Shown here: piece by piece, positions 51,029-59,534 of the stretch
Layout: every line of letters begins with the position of its first letter
Position numbering within the stretch: the first letter of the stretch is position 1
Assembly (NCBI RefSeq): GCF_001461825.1
Contig: NZ_LLZC01000004.1
Coordinates: 124,001-188,000 of the forward strand
Source of the DNA: Bacillus velezensis
GTDB lineage: Bacteria > Bacillota > Bacilli > Bacillales > Bacillaceae
Direction: 5' to 3'
Length of the DNA stretch: 64,000 nucleotides
The notes under the pieces: generated by a model
Told to the model about the DNA's origin: nothing
What the model saw: only the letters and a program-made list of their open reading frames with translations
The model's database searches: none
Translations under genes and position numbers: made by a program

Positions 51029-51756
51029 TCGGCTCCCTCCTTGATGCGGCTGTATTCCTCTGCCGTGATCCGGACGAATTTCACCGTATCGCCCGCTCTC
51101 AAAAGACTCGGCGGATGTTCTTCCGGCCTGAAAAGCCGGAGCGGGGTGCTGCCGATCAGCTGCCAGCCGCCGGGAGTGGATATCGGATACACACCGGTCT
51201 GCATTCCCGCGATTCCTACTGAACCGGCCGGGATGGACGGCCTTGGCGACGCCTTTCTCGGCGCTCTGATCCGCTCAGACATTCCTCCTAAAAACGGAAA
51301 TCCCGGCGCAAATCCGAGCATATAAACGAGATATTCGCCTTCAGTATGAATGCGGATGACGTCTTCCGGGGTCAGATCGTTCATCTCAGCGACCTCTTCT
51401 AAATCGGGACCGAAATCACCGCCGTAGCAAACGGGGATTTCCATCACCCGGCGCTCTTCTTTGCGGTCGGTCATTATATGGCTGAGACGTTCCGTCACTT
51501 CTTTCTTGACCAGGGCAAAAGGAGAGACGCCTTTTTTTATGTTTGAGACGGCATACACATCATAAAAGATCGTTAAGCTTGTAAATGCCGGAATACATTC
51601 AACGAAGCCCGGAAACGGCCGTTCTTCCATACAGGCTGCCGCCGCATGCACCCGGCTGTTGACCTCTTCGCTGATGTGCCCGCCAAAGCGGATGATAACG
51701 GCGGAATCACCGTACGGCTGTATATCAAGCGCTGTATTTCCGCTATACTGCATCAT
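51025..51756 (-). CDS. kipI: 5-oxoprolinase subunit B / KinA inhibitor KipI
   Basis: This 243-residue protein has the allophanate hydrolase subunit 1-like fold: [14 protein letters not shown] at the start, [15 protein letters not shown] in the middle, and the C-terminal cyclophilin-like domain with [11 protein letters not shown] and PAGSVGIAG. It is PxpB of the 5-oxoprolinase, and in B. subtilis it inhibits autophosphorylation of the sporulation kinase KinA. The start at 51756 is chosen for GAGGTG six bases upstream. Confidence 0.9.
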   Translation of the reverse strand: MMQYSGNTALDIQPYGDSAVIIRFGGHISEEVNSRVHAAAACMEERPFPGFVECIPAFTSLTIFYDVYAVSNIKKGVSPFALVKKEVTERLSHIMTDRKEERRVMEIPVCYGGDFGPDLEEVAEMNDLTPEDVIRIHTEGEYLVYMLGFAPGFPFLGGMSERIRAPRKASPRPSIPAGSVGIAGMQTGVYPISTPGGWQLIGSTPLRLFRPEEHPPSLLRAGDTVKFVRITAEEYSRIKEGAE

Positions 51757-51786
51757 TGTCATCACCTCGTTGTATTCTTTCTCACT

Positions 51787-52581
51787 TTACAGGACAGCAA
51801 GCGATTCATTTCGTATATCGGTGATCAGCATGTGCCCCGGTGAATGTGTTATTACGATGTCAGGCTTTGCTTCCATGATCACCGCCTGGGGCGTAACGCC
51901 GCAAGCCCAGAATACGGGAACTTCGCCTTCCCGCACCGTTACGGCATCTCCGAAATCCGGCTGATGCAAATCGCTGATACCGATGCTTTGCGGATTTCCG
52001 ATGCGGACGGGGGCGCCGTGCACGGCGGGAAAACGTGACGTGACCTGCGCCGCGCGGACTGCCAGTCTTTCCGGAATCGGTCTCATGCTGACGACCATCT
52101 TTCCCGAAAACGGGCCGGCGGGAACACAGTCAATGTCTGTTTTATACATGGGGACATTCACACCCTCATCGATGTGCCTGATTGGAATTTGCTGATTGAT
52201 AAGGGCTTGCTCGAATGAAAAACTGCAGCCGATCAAAAACCCGACATCATCATCCTTCCAATACGGCGTAATATCCGTTACCTCTTCAGTAAGCACGCCA
52301 TGCCGATAAATCCTGTATTTCGGCAAGTCCGTCCGGATATCAGCTCCCGGCGCCGCTATTGCCGGAACGGGTGAACCCGCATCCGTCACGTCAAGCACCG
52401 GACAAGGCTTTTGATTGCGCTGGCAGAATAAGAGAAAATCAAAGGCAAGATCCTTTTGCAAAACGACGAGATTGGCTTGTGCGTAAGAAGCGGCCAACCC
52501 CGCCGTCGGCCCGGTCATCTGCCCTTTCCTGATCAGCTGTCTGACTTCTTCGGGGCTCATGTCTCTCATATGTTTTTTCAT
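51787..52581 (-). CDS. ycsI: Putative hydro-lyase YcsI (DUF1445)
   Basis: This 264-residue protein is of the DUF1445 (D-glutamate cyclase-like) family, with TGPTAGLAASYAQANLVVL, GCSFSFEQAL and FWACGVTPQA. One branch of this family (mitochondrial DGLUCY) forms 5-oxo-D-proline from D-glutamate, which fits its place within the 5-oxoprolinase operon, though YcsI's own reaction is unproven to my knowledge. The start at 52581 follows GGAGCTGATG; the longer frame would lie inside ycsG. Confidence 0.85.
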   Translation of the reverse strand: MKKHMRDMSPEEVRQLIRKGQMTGPTAGLAASYAQANLVVLQKDLAFDFLLFCQRNQKPCPVLDVTDAGSPVPAIAAPGADIRTDLPKYRIYRHGVLTEEVTDITPYWKDDDVGFLIGCSFSFEQALINQQIPIRHIDEGVNVPMYKTDIDCVPAGPFSGKMVVSMRPIPERLAVRAAQVTSRFPAVHGAPVRIGNPQSIGISDLHQPDFGDAVTVREGEVPVFWACGVTPQAVIMEAKPDIVITHSPGHMLITDIRNESLAVL

Positions 52582-52585
52582 ATCA

Positions 52586-53800
52586 TCAGCTCCATAGCTG
52601 CGGCATCTGCGTGAATAATGTATAGATGCCCATAACCGCCATGACAACCACTACGATCGCCCCTGCAATCGTGAGCCAGATCGGATGCTTGTAATCGCCG
52701 ACGATTTTTTTCTTATAAGCGCCCAACAGAATCATCGCTAATGCAAGAGGCAGAATTAAGCCGTTAAGCGAACCGACCGCGACCAGAATTTTGGCAGGCT
52801 GGCCGATCGTGACAAAAATAAGAGTGGATACGATGATAAAACCGATAATTACGCCATGTGAGTGCTTTTCGATTTTTGTTGAAAACGATTTGAAGAATGA
52901 CACCGATGTATAGGCGGCGCCGATGACAGACGTGATAGCGGCAGACCACATGATGACGCCGAAAATTTTATAGCCTACATTTCCCGCCGCAAGCCGGAAT
53001 ACAGAAGCCGCGGGATTATCAGGATCAATGCTCAGGCCCTTTGAGACGACGCCGAGCACGGCGAGAAACAGGGCAATCCGCATAATCGATGTAATCAGAA
53101 CGCCTGTGATGGAGCTTTTCGTGACCTGAGGAATGACTTCCTTCCCTTGGATGCCTGAATCAAGCAAACGGTGGCCGCCGGCAAATGTAATGTATCCGCC
53201 GACTGTGCCGCCGACAAGCGTCACGATCGCCAGCACACTGATATGATCAGGCATAAAAGTTTTCACAACGGCGTGTCCGACCGGCGGAGCCGTCGTTACG
53301 GCAACATACACCGTCAATACGATCATGACGATGCCGGCGATCTGCATAAAACGATCCATGACTTTTCCGGCTTCCTTTATGACAAAAATCAGCACCGCGA
53401 CCGCTGCGCTGATTAAAGCGCCGATCTCCGGTTTGATCCCGAATAATACTTGAAGACCGAGACCCGCGCCGCCGATGTTTCCGATATTAAACGCAAGTCC
53501 GCCGAGCACGACCAGAAAAGCAATGGCATAACCGGCGCCCGGAAGCACCATATTGGCAATCTCTTGGCCGCGCTTTCCGGAAACCGCGATAATCCGCCAT
53601 ACATTGGTTTGCGCGAAAATGTCCAAAATAATAGAAATTAAAATGATAAAGCCGAAGCTTGCCGCCAATGTATTGGTAAACGTGGCCGTTTGCGTCAGAA
53701 AGCCGGGCCCGATTGATGATGTCGCCATCAAAAATGTCGCGCCTAAAAGAAGCGACCATCTGCCGGAAGCCTTTCCGGCTGTTTTTTTCTTTTGCTCCAT
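52586..53800 (-). CDS. ycsG: NRAMP-related transporter YcsG
   Basis: This 404-residue protein has about 11 membrane helices and the NRAMP fold, but helix 1 reads SSIGPGFLTQ where metal transporters have DPGN. It should therefore not transport Mn like MntH. Co-transcription with ycsF-ycsI-kipI-kipA makes it a candidate importer of 5-oxoproline or a related organic acid. The start at 53800 (MEQKKKTAGK) follows GAGGGAGGAAG. Confidence 0.87.
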   Translation of the reverse strand: MEQKKKTAGKASGRWSLLLGATFLMATSSIGPGFLTQTATFTNTLAASFGFIILISIILDIFAQTNVWRIIAVSGKRGQEIANMVLPGAGYAIAFLVVLGGLAFNIGNIGGAGLGLQVLFGIKPEIGALISAAVAVLIFVIKEAGKVMDRFMQIAGIVMIVLTVYVAVTTAPPVGHAVVKTFMPDHISVLAIVTLVGGTVGGYITFAGGHRLLDSGIQGKEVIPQVTKSSITGVLITSIMRIALFLAVLGVVSKGLSIDPDNPAASVFRLAAGNVGYKIFGVIMWSAAITSVIGAAYTSVSFFKSFSTKIEKHSHGVIIGFIIVSTLIFVTIGQPAKILVAVGSLNGLILPLALAMILLGAYKKKIVGDYKHPIWLTIAGAIVVVVMAVMGIYTLFTQMPQLWS

Positions 53801-53822
53801 GCTGTCTTCCTCCCTCTGCTGC

Positions 53823-54587
53823 TCAGTCTTTTGCAAGCGCGCTGATTTGAATGTCTGCCGCTTTTAATTCTTTTTTGATTGTTTTTGCGAATGTGAGGGC
53901 GTGGGCTCCGTCTCCGTGAATGCAGACCGTGTCCGCTTTCAGGCTTACAGCTTGTCCCTTACGTGATGTCACCGTGCTGTCTTTCACCATTTGAATCACT
54001 TGACCGACCGCTTTTTTGTCATCCTGAATCAGCGCATCCGGCTCTGAACGCGGCGTCAGCGTGCCGTCTTCCTGATAGGTGCGGTCCGCAAACACTTCGC
54101 TTGCCGTCCTCAGTCCGATTCGATCTCCCGCTTTAATCAGCTCGCTTCCGGAAAGCCCGAAAAGAATAAGCCCGGGATCAAAATGACAGACCGCCTGAGC
54201 GATGGCTTCTGACAGGCCGGGATTGACGGCGGCCATATTATATAAAGCGCCGTGCGGCTTCACATGCTGCATCTCGACACCTTCTGCTTTTAAAAAACCT
54301 GACAGCGCGCCGATTTGGTACAGCGTCAGATCATACGCTTCCTCGGGTGTAATCGCGATCTGCCGCCGCCCGAATCCCTGAAGATCGAACAGTCCCGGAT
54401 GAGCGCCGATTTTCACGCCTTTTTCCGCCGCAAGCGCAACCGTTTTGCGCATCACGCTGGGATCACCCGCATGAAAGCCGCAGGCGATGTTTGCAGATGT
54501 CACATAGTCCAAAATCTCTTCATCCAGCCCGATTTTATAAGCACCGAAACTCTCTCCTAAATCACAATTGATGTCAATCTGAAACAT
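53823..54587 (-). CDS. ycsF: 5-oxoprolinase subunit A (LamB/YcsF family)
   Basis: This 254-residue protein has the LamB/YcsF signature: [11 protein letters not shown] at the N-terminus, [23 protein letters not shown] and VKPHGALYN. It is PxpA, the catalytic partner in ATP-dependent 5-oxoprolinase. As first gene of the operon it is preceded by AGGAGGGATC and a perfect inverted repeat. The order ycsF-ycsG-ycsI-kipI-kipA-kipR matches B. subtilis. Confidence 0.92.
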   Translation of the reverse strand: MFQIDINCDLGESFGAYKIGLDEEILDYVTSANIACGFHAGDPSVMRKTVALAAEKGVKIGAHPGLFDLQGFGRRQIAITPEEAYDLTLYQIGALSGFLKAEGVEMQHVKPHGALYNMAAVNPGLSEAIAQAVCHFDPGLILFGLSGSELIKAGDRIGLRTASEVFADRTYQEDGTLTPRSEPDALIQDDKKAVGQVIQMVKDSTVTSRKGQAVSLKADTVCIHGDGAHALTFAKTIKKELKAADIQISALAKD

Positions 54588-54634
54588 AAGATCCCTCCTG
54601 TATTGTAAACGTTTTATATTATTATCATTCCGCT

Positions 54635-54656
54635 ATTCGGAATGACTATTCCGAAT
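54635..54656. promoter_or_regulatory. Perfect inverted repeat before ycsF, candidate KipR operator
   Basis: ATTCGGAAT and ATTCCGAAT form a 9-bp perfect inverted repeat with a 4-bp spacer, about 50 bp upstream of the ycsF start. ATTCCG also recurs next to it. IclR-type dimers bind such palindromes, and KipR is the local regulator. Confidence 0.65.
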
Positions 54657-54751
54657 TGTTGGATTTCTCTTCATTATATTTAATTCTGACAGGTTTGAAC
54701 ATCCTTTTGTCAGAAAACCTACCATGGACCTAGTCACAAATCTGACAAAAC

Positions 54752-54790
54752 AAAAAAGAGAGAGTCTCATACTGAGACTCTCTCTTTTTT
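54752..54790. terminator. Bidirectional terminator after ycsE
   Basis: An 18-bp stem, AAAAAAGAGAGAGTCTCA paired with TGAGACTCTCTCTTTTTT around a 3-nt loop, ends ycsE on the minus strand. The 160 bp between it and ycsF carry the operon promoter. Confidence 0.88.
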
Positions 54791-54793
54791 CTA

Positions 54794-55543
54794 TTATAAC
54801 ACCCAGTGGCGGATCGCTTTGGCGACCCCGTTTTCCGTGTTGAGATCAGTCACCCAGTCAGCTGTTTCTTTCACAATGTCCTGCGCATTCCCCATGGCGA
54901 CGCCGACACCCGCTTTTTCAATCATGGCAATGTCATTCAGACTGTCACCCATGGCCATCACATTTTCCATCGTGAAGCCGAGTTTTTCCGATACCTTCGC
55001 AAGCGCAGCCGCTTTGTTGATACCGAGGGCATTGACTTCGATGTTGATCGGACTTGAGTTTGTGATCTCGAGCTCCTTGTATTCTTTGAGCTCTTTCAGC
55101 ACCTCATTCCGCACTTCGTCATCCTCGATTTCGAATCCGAACTTAAGCCACTGATGATCCGTAATCGTTTCCGGGAATTCCCCTCTCCACACTCTATCGA
55201 CGGTAGAGGCCCAGAAATTCGTGTTGTGCTTATTCCGCAGATCCCATAATTTTTGAATATGATCGGTATGAAGAAGCTTGCGCTCAACCAGCTCAAAGTT
55301 GGAATCCCAGATTTCGCTGCCGTTTGCCGTGATTAAAAAGGATGACAGCTCGAGAGACTCAGCCAGTTCGCGGCAGGTCATCAGCGTGCGTCCTGTGCTG
55401 ATGACGACGTGAATTCCTTTCGCCTCCGCTTCCTTGATCGCCCGCCGGTTTTCCTCCGGGATGAGCTGCTCGTCATTGAGCAGGGTTCCGTCCATATCAA
55501 TCGCGATCAGTTTAATATCTGCGTCTTCTCTTTGTATCGGCAT
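54794..55543 (-). CDS. ycsE: HAD phosphatase YcsE
   Basis: This 249-residue Cof-type HAD phosphatase has motif I AIDMDGTLL, motif II ISTGR and motif IV AMGDSLNDIAM. B. subtilis YcsE is one of the phosphatases that dephosphorylate the riboflavin precursor 5-amino-6-(5-phosphoribitylamino)uracil. The ATG at 55543 is taken as start. It is a single gene with its own terminator. Confidence 0.88.
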   Translation of the reverse strand: MPIQREDADIKLIAIDMDGTLLNDEQLIPEENRRAIKEAEAKGIHVVISTGRTLMTCRELAESLELSSFLITANGSEIWDSNFELVERKLLHTDHIQKLWDLRNKHNTNFWASTVDRVWRGEFPETITDHQWLKFGFEIEDDEVRNEVLKELKEYKELEITNSSPINIEVNALGINKAAALAKVSEKLGFTMENVMAMGDSLNDIAMIEKAGVGVAMGNAQDIVKETADWVTDLNTENGVAKAIRHWVL

Positions 55544-55670
55544 ATATGTACCTCACTTTTTATAATGTAGTCGTCTCTATTTTAATACATATGACCCGCA
55601 GGAACAAAAAACCGCTTCCTGCGTTTGGCGGGGAGAACGTTGAGGAAAAGAAATATTGAGGTGATGGAGG

Positions 55671-55835
55671 ATGAAAGAAAGAAAACAAAAGAACAAACCG
55701 AATGAAAATCCTGAACATCATGATTTAACCGATCCGATTCCGCTGGAAGAGCTGAAAGAAAACGCCAATGACGAAAAACACAAACATGACCAAAGGGACA
55801 ATTCACAAAGTGAAAGAGATTATGATACAAAATAA
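55671..55835 (+). CDS. 54-residue hydrophilic small protein
   Basis: The frame from ATG 55671 is preceded by GAGGTG and GGAGG and followed by a clear terminator (55848-55875), so it is a real transcription unit. The peptide is extremely charged (KERKQKNKPNENPEHH at the start; HKHDQRDNSQSERDYD at the end), with no hydrophobic core except LTDPIPLEELKE. It looks disordered. No family is recognised. Confidence 0.65.
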   Translation: MKERKQKNKPNENPEHHDLTDPIPLEELKENANDEKHKHDQRDNSQSERDYDTK

Positions 55836-55847
55836 CAGACTTGTCCG

Positions 55848-55875
55848 AAAGCCGCCGCTGGAGGCGGCTTTTTTT
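55848..55875 (+). terminator. Terminator of the 54-residue gene
   Basis: AAAGCCGCC pairs with GGCGGCTTT around CGCTGGA (one partial pairing), followed by TTTTT. Confidence 0.8.
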
Positions 55876-56269
55876 ACGATGGCTGGATAAATATGCTGAG
55901 CTCAGCTTCCGCCACAGGCTTCCCGGCAACGGAAGCTTTCGCCCGGCCGAACACAAAACCGCGTCTGATTCGCGTGACCTCAAAAAAAAGATCCAGACGG
56001 TCTCCCGGCAAAGCGGCACCTAACCTTTCCGCTTTCTTCACCGCGGATAAGAGACCGAGGCCGTCACCGCCGGTAATTCCCGCGCAAGCCGCCGTTTGGG
56101 CCATTGCTTCAACGATGAACGAAAATGGCATCTCTCTTTGGGATTCAGTTATAAACCAGTCATTTTCACTGATGTTTTTGTAAGCAGCCGCCCATTTTCC
56201 GGCTTCACTGTTCGTCGTGCCGTCAATCAAAAGAAACGGAAAACGATGGGGCAATAGCTTCTGATTCAT
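55874..56269 (-). CDS. ycsD: FabZ-like hot-dog dehydratase YcsD
   Basis: This 131-residue hot-dog fold protein has the FabZ motif HRFPFLLID near the N-terminus (His catalytic) and FSFIVEAMAQTAA with the catalytic Glu. It resembles 3-hydroxyacyl-ACP dehydratases, but sequence elsewhere is divergent, so it may act on another acyl carrier. The start at 56269 follows GGGAGGCTG. It is directly downstream of mtlD; ycsA and sipU, which I recall between these genes in B. subtilis 168, are missing. Confidence 0.8.
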   Translation of the reverse strand: MNQKLLPHRFPFLLIDGTTNSEAGKWAAAYKNISENDWFITESQREMPFSFIVEAMAQTAACAGITGGDGLGLLSAVKKAERLGAALPGDRLDLFFEVTRIRRGFVFGRAKASVAGKPVAEAELSIFIQPS

Positions 56270-56303
56270 CACGCAGCCTCCCTTCTCTCTCATTATAACG
56301 CAA

Positions 56304-56332
56304 GAAAAAACCCGCGTCCCCCGACGCGGGTT
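56304..56332 (-). terminator. Terminator of mtlAFD
   Basis: AACCCGCGTC pairs with GACGCGGGTT around CCCCC, with TTTTTTC on the minus strand. Confidence 0.88.
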
Positions 56333-56337
56333 CATTT

Positions 56338-57459
56338 TTATTGATTGAGCTTTTTGAGCACGATGCCGTGCAGCGGCTCATGCGGCTGAATACCGCAAAT
56401 GTCTTGAAGAACGCCGCTCGTGCCTTTTTCCGCGATAAGCTTTTGCAGCTCAACCGCTTCCGGATCATCCTGATAGTCAAAGCGCAGGGCGGCGGCGATG
56501 CCTTCTGCCAGCGCGTTCGGTTCTTTTATTTTTTTGGCCGGCCCTACTAATCTGTCATTCGCTCCGAGTTTTCTAAGCGGTGATCTGGCGACTCTTGTCA
56601 CATCATCCGTGATGTATTCATTTTCAAAGCGGCCGATGATTTTCTTCATGTACTGCTCGTGTTCGGATTGCTTAAAGCCGTACGCTTTCACCAAGTACTC
56701 GCCCGTTTCTGAAAGTGCATCGTACACGACACGCCGGATTTCCGGATGGCCGATGGCCTCTTTGACGGTTTTTAATCCGCGCTGATAGCCGACGTACGCC
56801 GTAACGGCATGGCCGGTATTGACGGTAAACAACTTTCTCTCGATGAAAGGCGTAAGATCATCCGTAAACAACGCACCTTCCAGTACCGGCTGGCCGCCGG
56901 CAAAGCCGGTTCTGTCTATGACCCATTCAAAAAACGGTTCTACGGATACTTTCAGCGGATCTTCATGGTGCTGAATCGGCACAATCCGATCCACCGCAGA
57001 ATCCGGGAAGCCGACCGTCCGGTTCACGAGTTCCCGCTCCGCTTCCGTCAAATGTCCGAAAACTTCTTTTTTCAGAAAACTGCTGCCGCCGATCATATTT
57101 TCACAGGCAATGATATTGAGAGGCTCAGAGGACGTTCTGCGCTTCAGCCCTTCCGCGATGGACGGGGCGATGAGTCTGAGAACGTTCGGGCCCACCGCCG
57201 TCGTAATGATCGCCGCTTCATTGATCAGCCTGTACAGCTCTTGTTCTTGCACCGCGCTGTTGATGGCTGAAACGGGGCCGATGATTTCGGTCTGCCGGCC
57301 GCCGTCGGCAAGCTCCACGGTATATTCCTTCTTTTCATTGAGAAGGCTGACCATCGTTTCATTCACATCAGCGAAAACTACGTCATAGCCGGAATGATGG
57401 AGCAGGGCGCCGATAAAGCCCCGCCCGATGTTTCCCGCTCCGAAATGAAGGGCAATCAT
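56338..57459 (-). CDS. mtlD: Mannitol-1-phosphate 5-dehydrogenase
   Basis: This 373-residue polyol dehydrogenase has the NAD-binding motif HFGAGNIGRGFIG at the N-terminus and the catalytic-lysine region RKLFTVNTGHAVTAYVG in the C-terminal domain. It oxidises mannitol-1-phosphate from the PTS to fructose-6-phosphate in the cytoplasm. It is the last gene of mtlA-mtlF-mtlD, one base after mtlF, and ends in a terminator. Confidence 0.95.
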   Translation of the reverse strand: MIALHFGAGNIGRGFIGALLHHSGYDVVFADVNETMVSLLNEKKEYTVELADGGRQTEIIGPVSAINSAVQEQELYRLINEAAIITTAVGPNVLRLIAPSIAEGLKRRTSSEPLNIIACENMIGGSSFLKKEVFGHLTEAERELVNRTVGFPDSAVDRIVPIQHHEDPLKVSVEPFFEWVIDRTGFAGGQPVLEGALFTDDLTPFIERKLFTVNTGHAVTAYVGYQRGLKTVKEAIGHPEIRRVVYDALSETGEYLVKAYGFKQSEHEQYMKKIIGRFENEYITDDVTRVARSPLRKLGANDRLVGPAKKIKEPNALAEGIAAALRFDYQDDPEAVELQKLIAEKGTSGVLQDICGIQPHEPLHGIVLKKLNQ

Positions 57460-57460
57460 G

Positions 57461-57892
57461 TCAGTTCACCTCGCTGAAAATAGCGGCCAGTTCTTCTTCC
57501 GTCTTTGCACTGATCAGCCGTTCGATGTTTTCTTCCTCTGAGCAGATGATGGCGATGTTTGACAGGATGTCTAAGTGTTCATTGTTTTTTCCGGCGATAC
57601 CGAAAACGACCTTTGCCGTATTGCCTTCACCGTATTCAACACCGTCCGGAATCTGGATGACGGAAATGCCTGAATGAAGCACCTCATCCTTTGCATCTTC
57701 CGTGCCGTGCGGGATCGCGATGAAATTCCCCATAAACGTGGATGATGTTTCTTCACGTTCGAACATTTTTTCCACATAGCCGTTCTTCACGTAGCCGTTA
57801 TCAATCAATGTCTGTCCCGCGAGGCGGATGGCATCCTCTTTTGAGTTCACCGTCTGGTTCAGTTTGATGTTCGCTTTAGCCAATACTTCCAT
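57461..57892 (-). CDS. mtlF: Mannitol-specific PTS enzyme IIA
   Basis: This 143-residue EIIA has the phosphohistidine motif NFIAIPHGTEDAK. It passes phosphate from HPr to the IIB domain of MtlA. The start at 57892 (MEVLAKANIK) follows AGAGGGATC and agrees with the family length; the longer frame would overlap mtlA. Confidence 0.94.
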   Translation of the reverse strand: MEVLAKANIKLNQTVNSKEDAIRLAGQTLIDNGYVKNGYVEKMFEREETSSTFMGNFIAIPHGTEDAKDEVLHSGISVIQIPDGVEYGEGNTAKVVFGIAGKNNEHLDILSNIAIICSEEENIERLISAKTEEELAAIFSEVN

Positions 57893-57917
57893 GATGAAGA
57901 TCCCTCTTTCTGTTTGA

Positions 57918-59357
57918 TTAGTTTTTAAGCTTTTCAATCAGTTCATCGTATTTCGGGCTGTTCAAGAAATTATCAACCGAAATGTGCACCGCCTGCGGCA
58001 GCTTCGCTTTCGCGCGGTCAGTCAGGTCCTTATGCGTAATGACGATATCCGCGTCATTCGGAAGATTATTGATCGACGTATTTGTCACATCAATATCCAG
58101 GTCTGCTTTTTTCACTTTGTTTCTTAAAATGGAGGCGCCCATTGCGCTCGATCCCATACCCGCGTCGCATGCGAAGATAATGCGGCTGACTTGGTCGGCG
58201 GAAATATCAGCGGCGCTGTTTTCCGGCTCTTCCTCTTTGTCTGCCAACGCGGCCGCCGCTTCGCTTTTCCTGCCTTTCATTTCCTGCATTTTTTCCGCCG
58301 CGGCTGTCAAATCTTCTTCACCCGCTTTAGACGATTTCAGAATAAGCGCCGAAACGATAAACGATACGGCCGCGGCAACGATGACGCCCGCCAGCACGCC
58401 GAGATAGCTTCCTTTCGGCGTCAGCGCCAAAATGGCGATGATGCTTCCCGGAGATGATGCGGCAACAAGACCCGCGTTAAAGATCGAAAATGTAAGCAGC
58501 CCGCTCGCTCCCCCGGCAATCGCCGCGAGGATCAGCATCGGTTTCATTAAAATGTAAGGGAAATAGATTTCATGAATCCCCCCGAAGAAATGAATGATCG
58601 CCGCTCCCGGAGCCGTCGATCTTGAAGAGCCTTTCCCAAAGAACATATATGCCAGTAAAATACCGAGTCCCGGCCCGGGGTTCGCTTCCACTAAGAACAG
58701 AATGGATTTACCCGCTTTGGCGGCCTGCTCGATTCCGATCGGACTTAAAATGCCGTGGTTGATCGCGTTATTCAGGAACAGGACTTTCGCCGGTTCTACG
58801 AAAACGCTTGCAATCGGCAGCAAATTCGCGTGGACAATGACTTCCACACCCGCCGCCAGCAATTTGTTAAGAGACAGGACGACCGGGCCGATCGCATAAA
58901 ACGCGATAATCGTCAGCACAGCTCCGATAATTCCCGCCGTGAAGTTGTTGATCAGCATTTCAAAACCCTGTCTGACTTTATCTTTAAACACACGGTCTAA
59001 TTGTTTAATGAGATAACCGCCCAAAGGCCCCATAATCATTGCCCCTAAGAACATCGGAATGTCCGCTCCGACAATGACTCCGATGGCCGCCGTCGCTCCG
59101 ACGACTCCCCCGCGGTGATCGTAAATCATTTTTCCGCCCGTATATGCGATTAAAAGCGGCAGTAGATACGTAATCATCGGGCTTACCAATGTATTCAGCT
59201 GCGGATTCGGAAACCATCCCGCTGGAATAAACAGCGCGGTGATAATTCCCCATGCGATAAATGCGCCGATATTCGGCATGATCATACCGCTTAAATAACT
59301 GCCGAACCGCTGTATCTTCACTTTCATGCCAGCTTGCTGTTCTTGCTGCATGTTCAT
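57918..59357 (-). CDS. mtlA: Mannitol-specific PTS enzyme IICB
   Basis: This 479-residue protein has an N-terminal IIC membrane domain (GSYLSGMIMPNIGAFIAWG at the start; IHFFGGIHEIYFPY with the conserved GGxHE-type motif) and, after a Glu/Ala-rich linker, a IIB domain with phosphocysteine in IIFACDAGMGSSAMG. It takes up and phosphorylates mannitol. The IIA function is separate (mtlF). Promoter, cre and MtlR-type elements lie upstream at 59428-59495. Confidence 0.95.
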   Translation of the reverse strand: MNMQQEQQAGMKVKIQRFGSYLSGMIMPNIGAFIAWGIITALFIPAGWFPNPQLNTLVSPMITYLLPLLIAYTGGKMIYDHRGGVVGATAAIGVIVGADIPMFLGAMIMGPLGGYLIKQLDRVFKDKVRQGFEMLINNFTAGIIGAVLTIIAFYAIGPVVLSLNKLLAAGVEVIVHANLLPIASVFVEPAKVLFLNNAINHGILSPIGIEQAAKAGKSILFLVEANPGPGLGILLAYMFFGKGSSRSTAPGAAIIHFFGGIHEIYFPYILMKPMLILAAIAGGASGLLTFSIFNAGLVAASSPGSIIAILALTPKGSYLGVLAGVIVAAAVSFIVSALILKSSKAGEEDLTAAAEKMQEMKGRKSEAAAALADKEEEPENSAADISADQVSRIIFACDAGMGSSAMGASILRNKVKKADLDIDVTNTSINNLPNDADIVITHKDLTDRAKAKLPQAVHISVDNFLNSPKYDELIEKLKN

Positions 59358-59397
59358 TCCCTCCCTGTTTGCTTGCCTTCAGATGAAAATAAATAAG

Positions 59398-59424
59398 ACA
59401 CGGGGTTTCTCTCTCCCCTGTGTC
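59398..59424 (-). promoter_or_regulatory. Hairpin in the mtlA leader
   Basis: GACACAGGGG pairs with CCCCGTGTC in the 5' untranslated region, followed on the minus strand by TTATTTATTTT. It could stabilise the message or attenuate transcription. Confidence 0.6.
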
Positions 59425-59427
59425 TTC

Positions 59428-59456
59428 ATCATAAAACGCTTACAATCCCCATTCAA
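59428..59456 (-). promoter_or_regulatory. Promoter of mtlAFD with cre element
   Basis: On the minus strand TTGAAT is followed after 17 bp by TATGAT. TGTAAGCGTTTTAT (59431-59444) in the spacer and -10 is a cre-like site. Confidence 0.8.
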
Positions 59457-59474
59457 TGAAAAGTAAAGAGGAGT

Positions 59475-59495
59475 TTGGCACAGAGACTGTGACAA
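59475..59495. promoter_or_regulatory. MtlR operator of mtlAFD
   Basis: TTGGCACA and TGTGACAA form an inverted repeat just upstream of the -35, the position of an activator site. It matches the element before mtlR at 44490-44511. Confidence 0.78.
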
Positions 59496-59503
59496 ATCCT
59501 TAA

Positions 59504-59534
59504 CAAAAAAAAGACACCTCATCAAAGGTGTCTT
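59504..59534 (-). terminator. Terminator of ycnL
   Basis: GACACCT pairs with AGGTGTC; an eight-base T run follows on the minus strand. It overlaps the ycnL stop codon. Confidence 0.85.
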
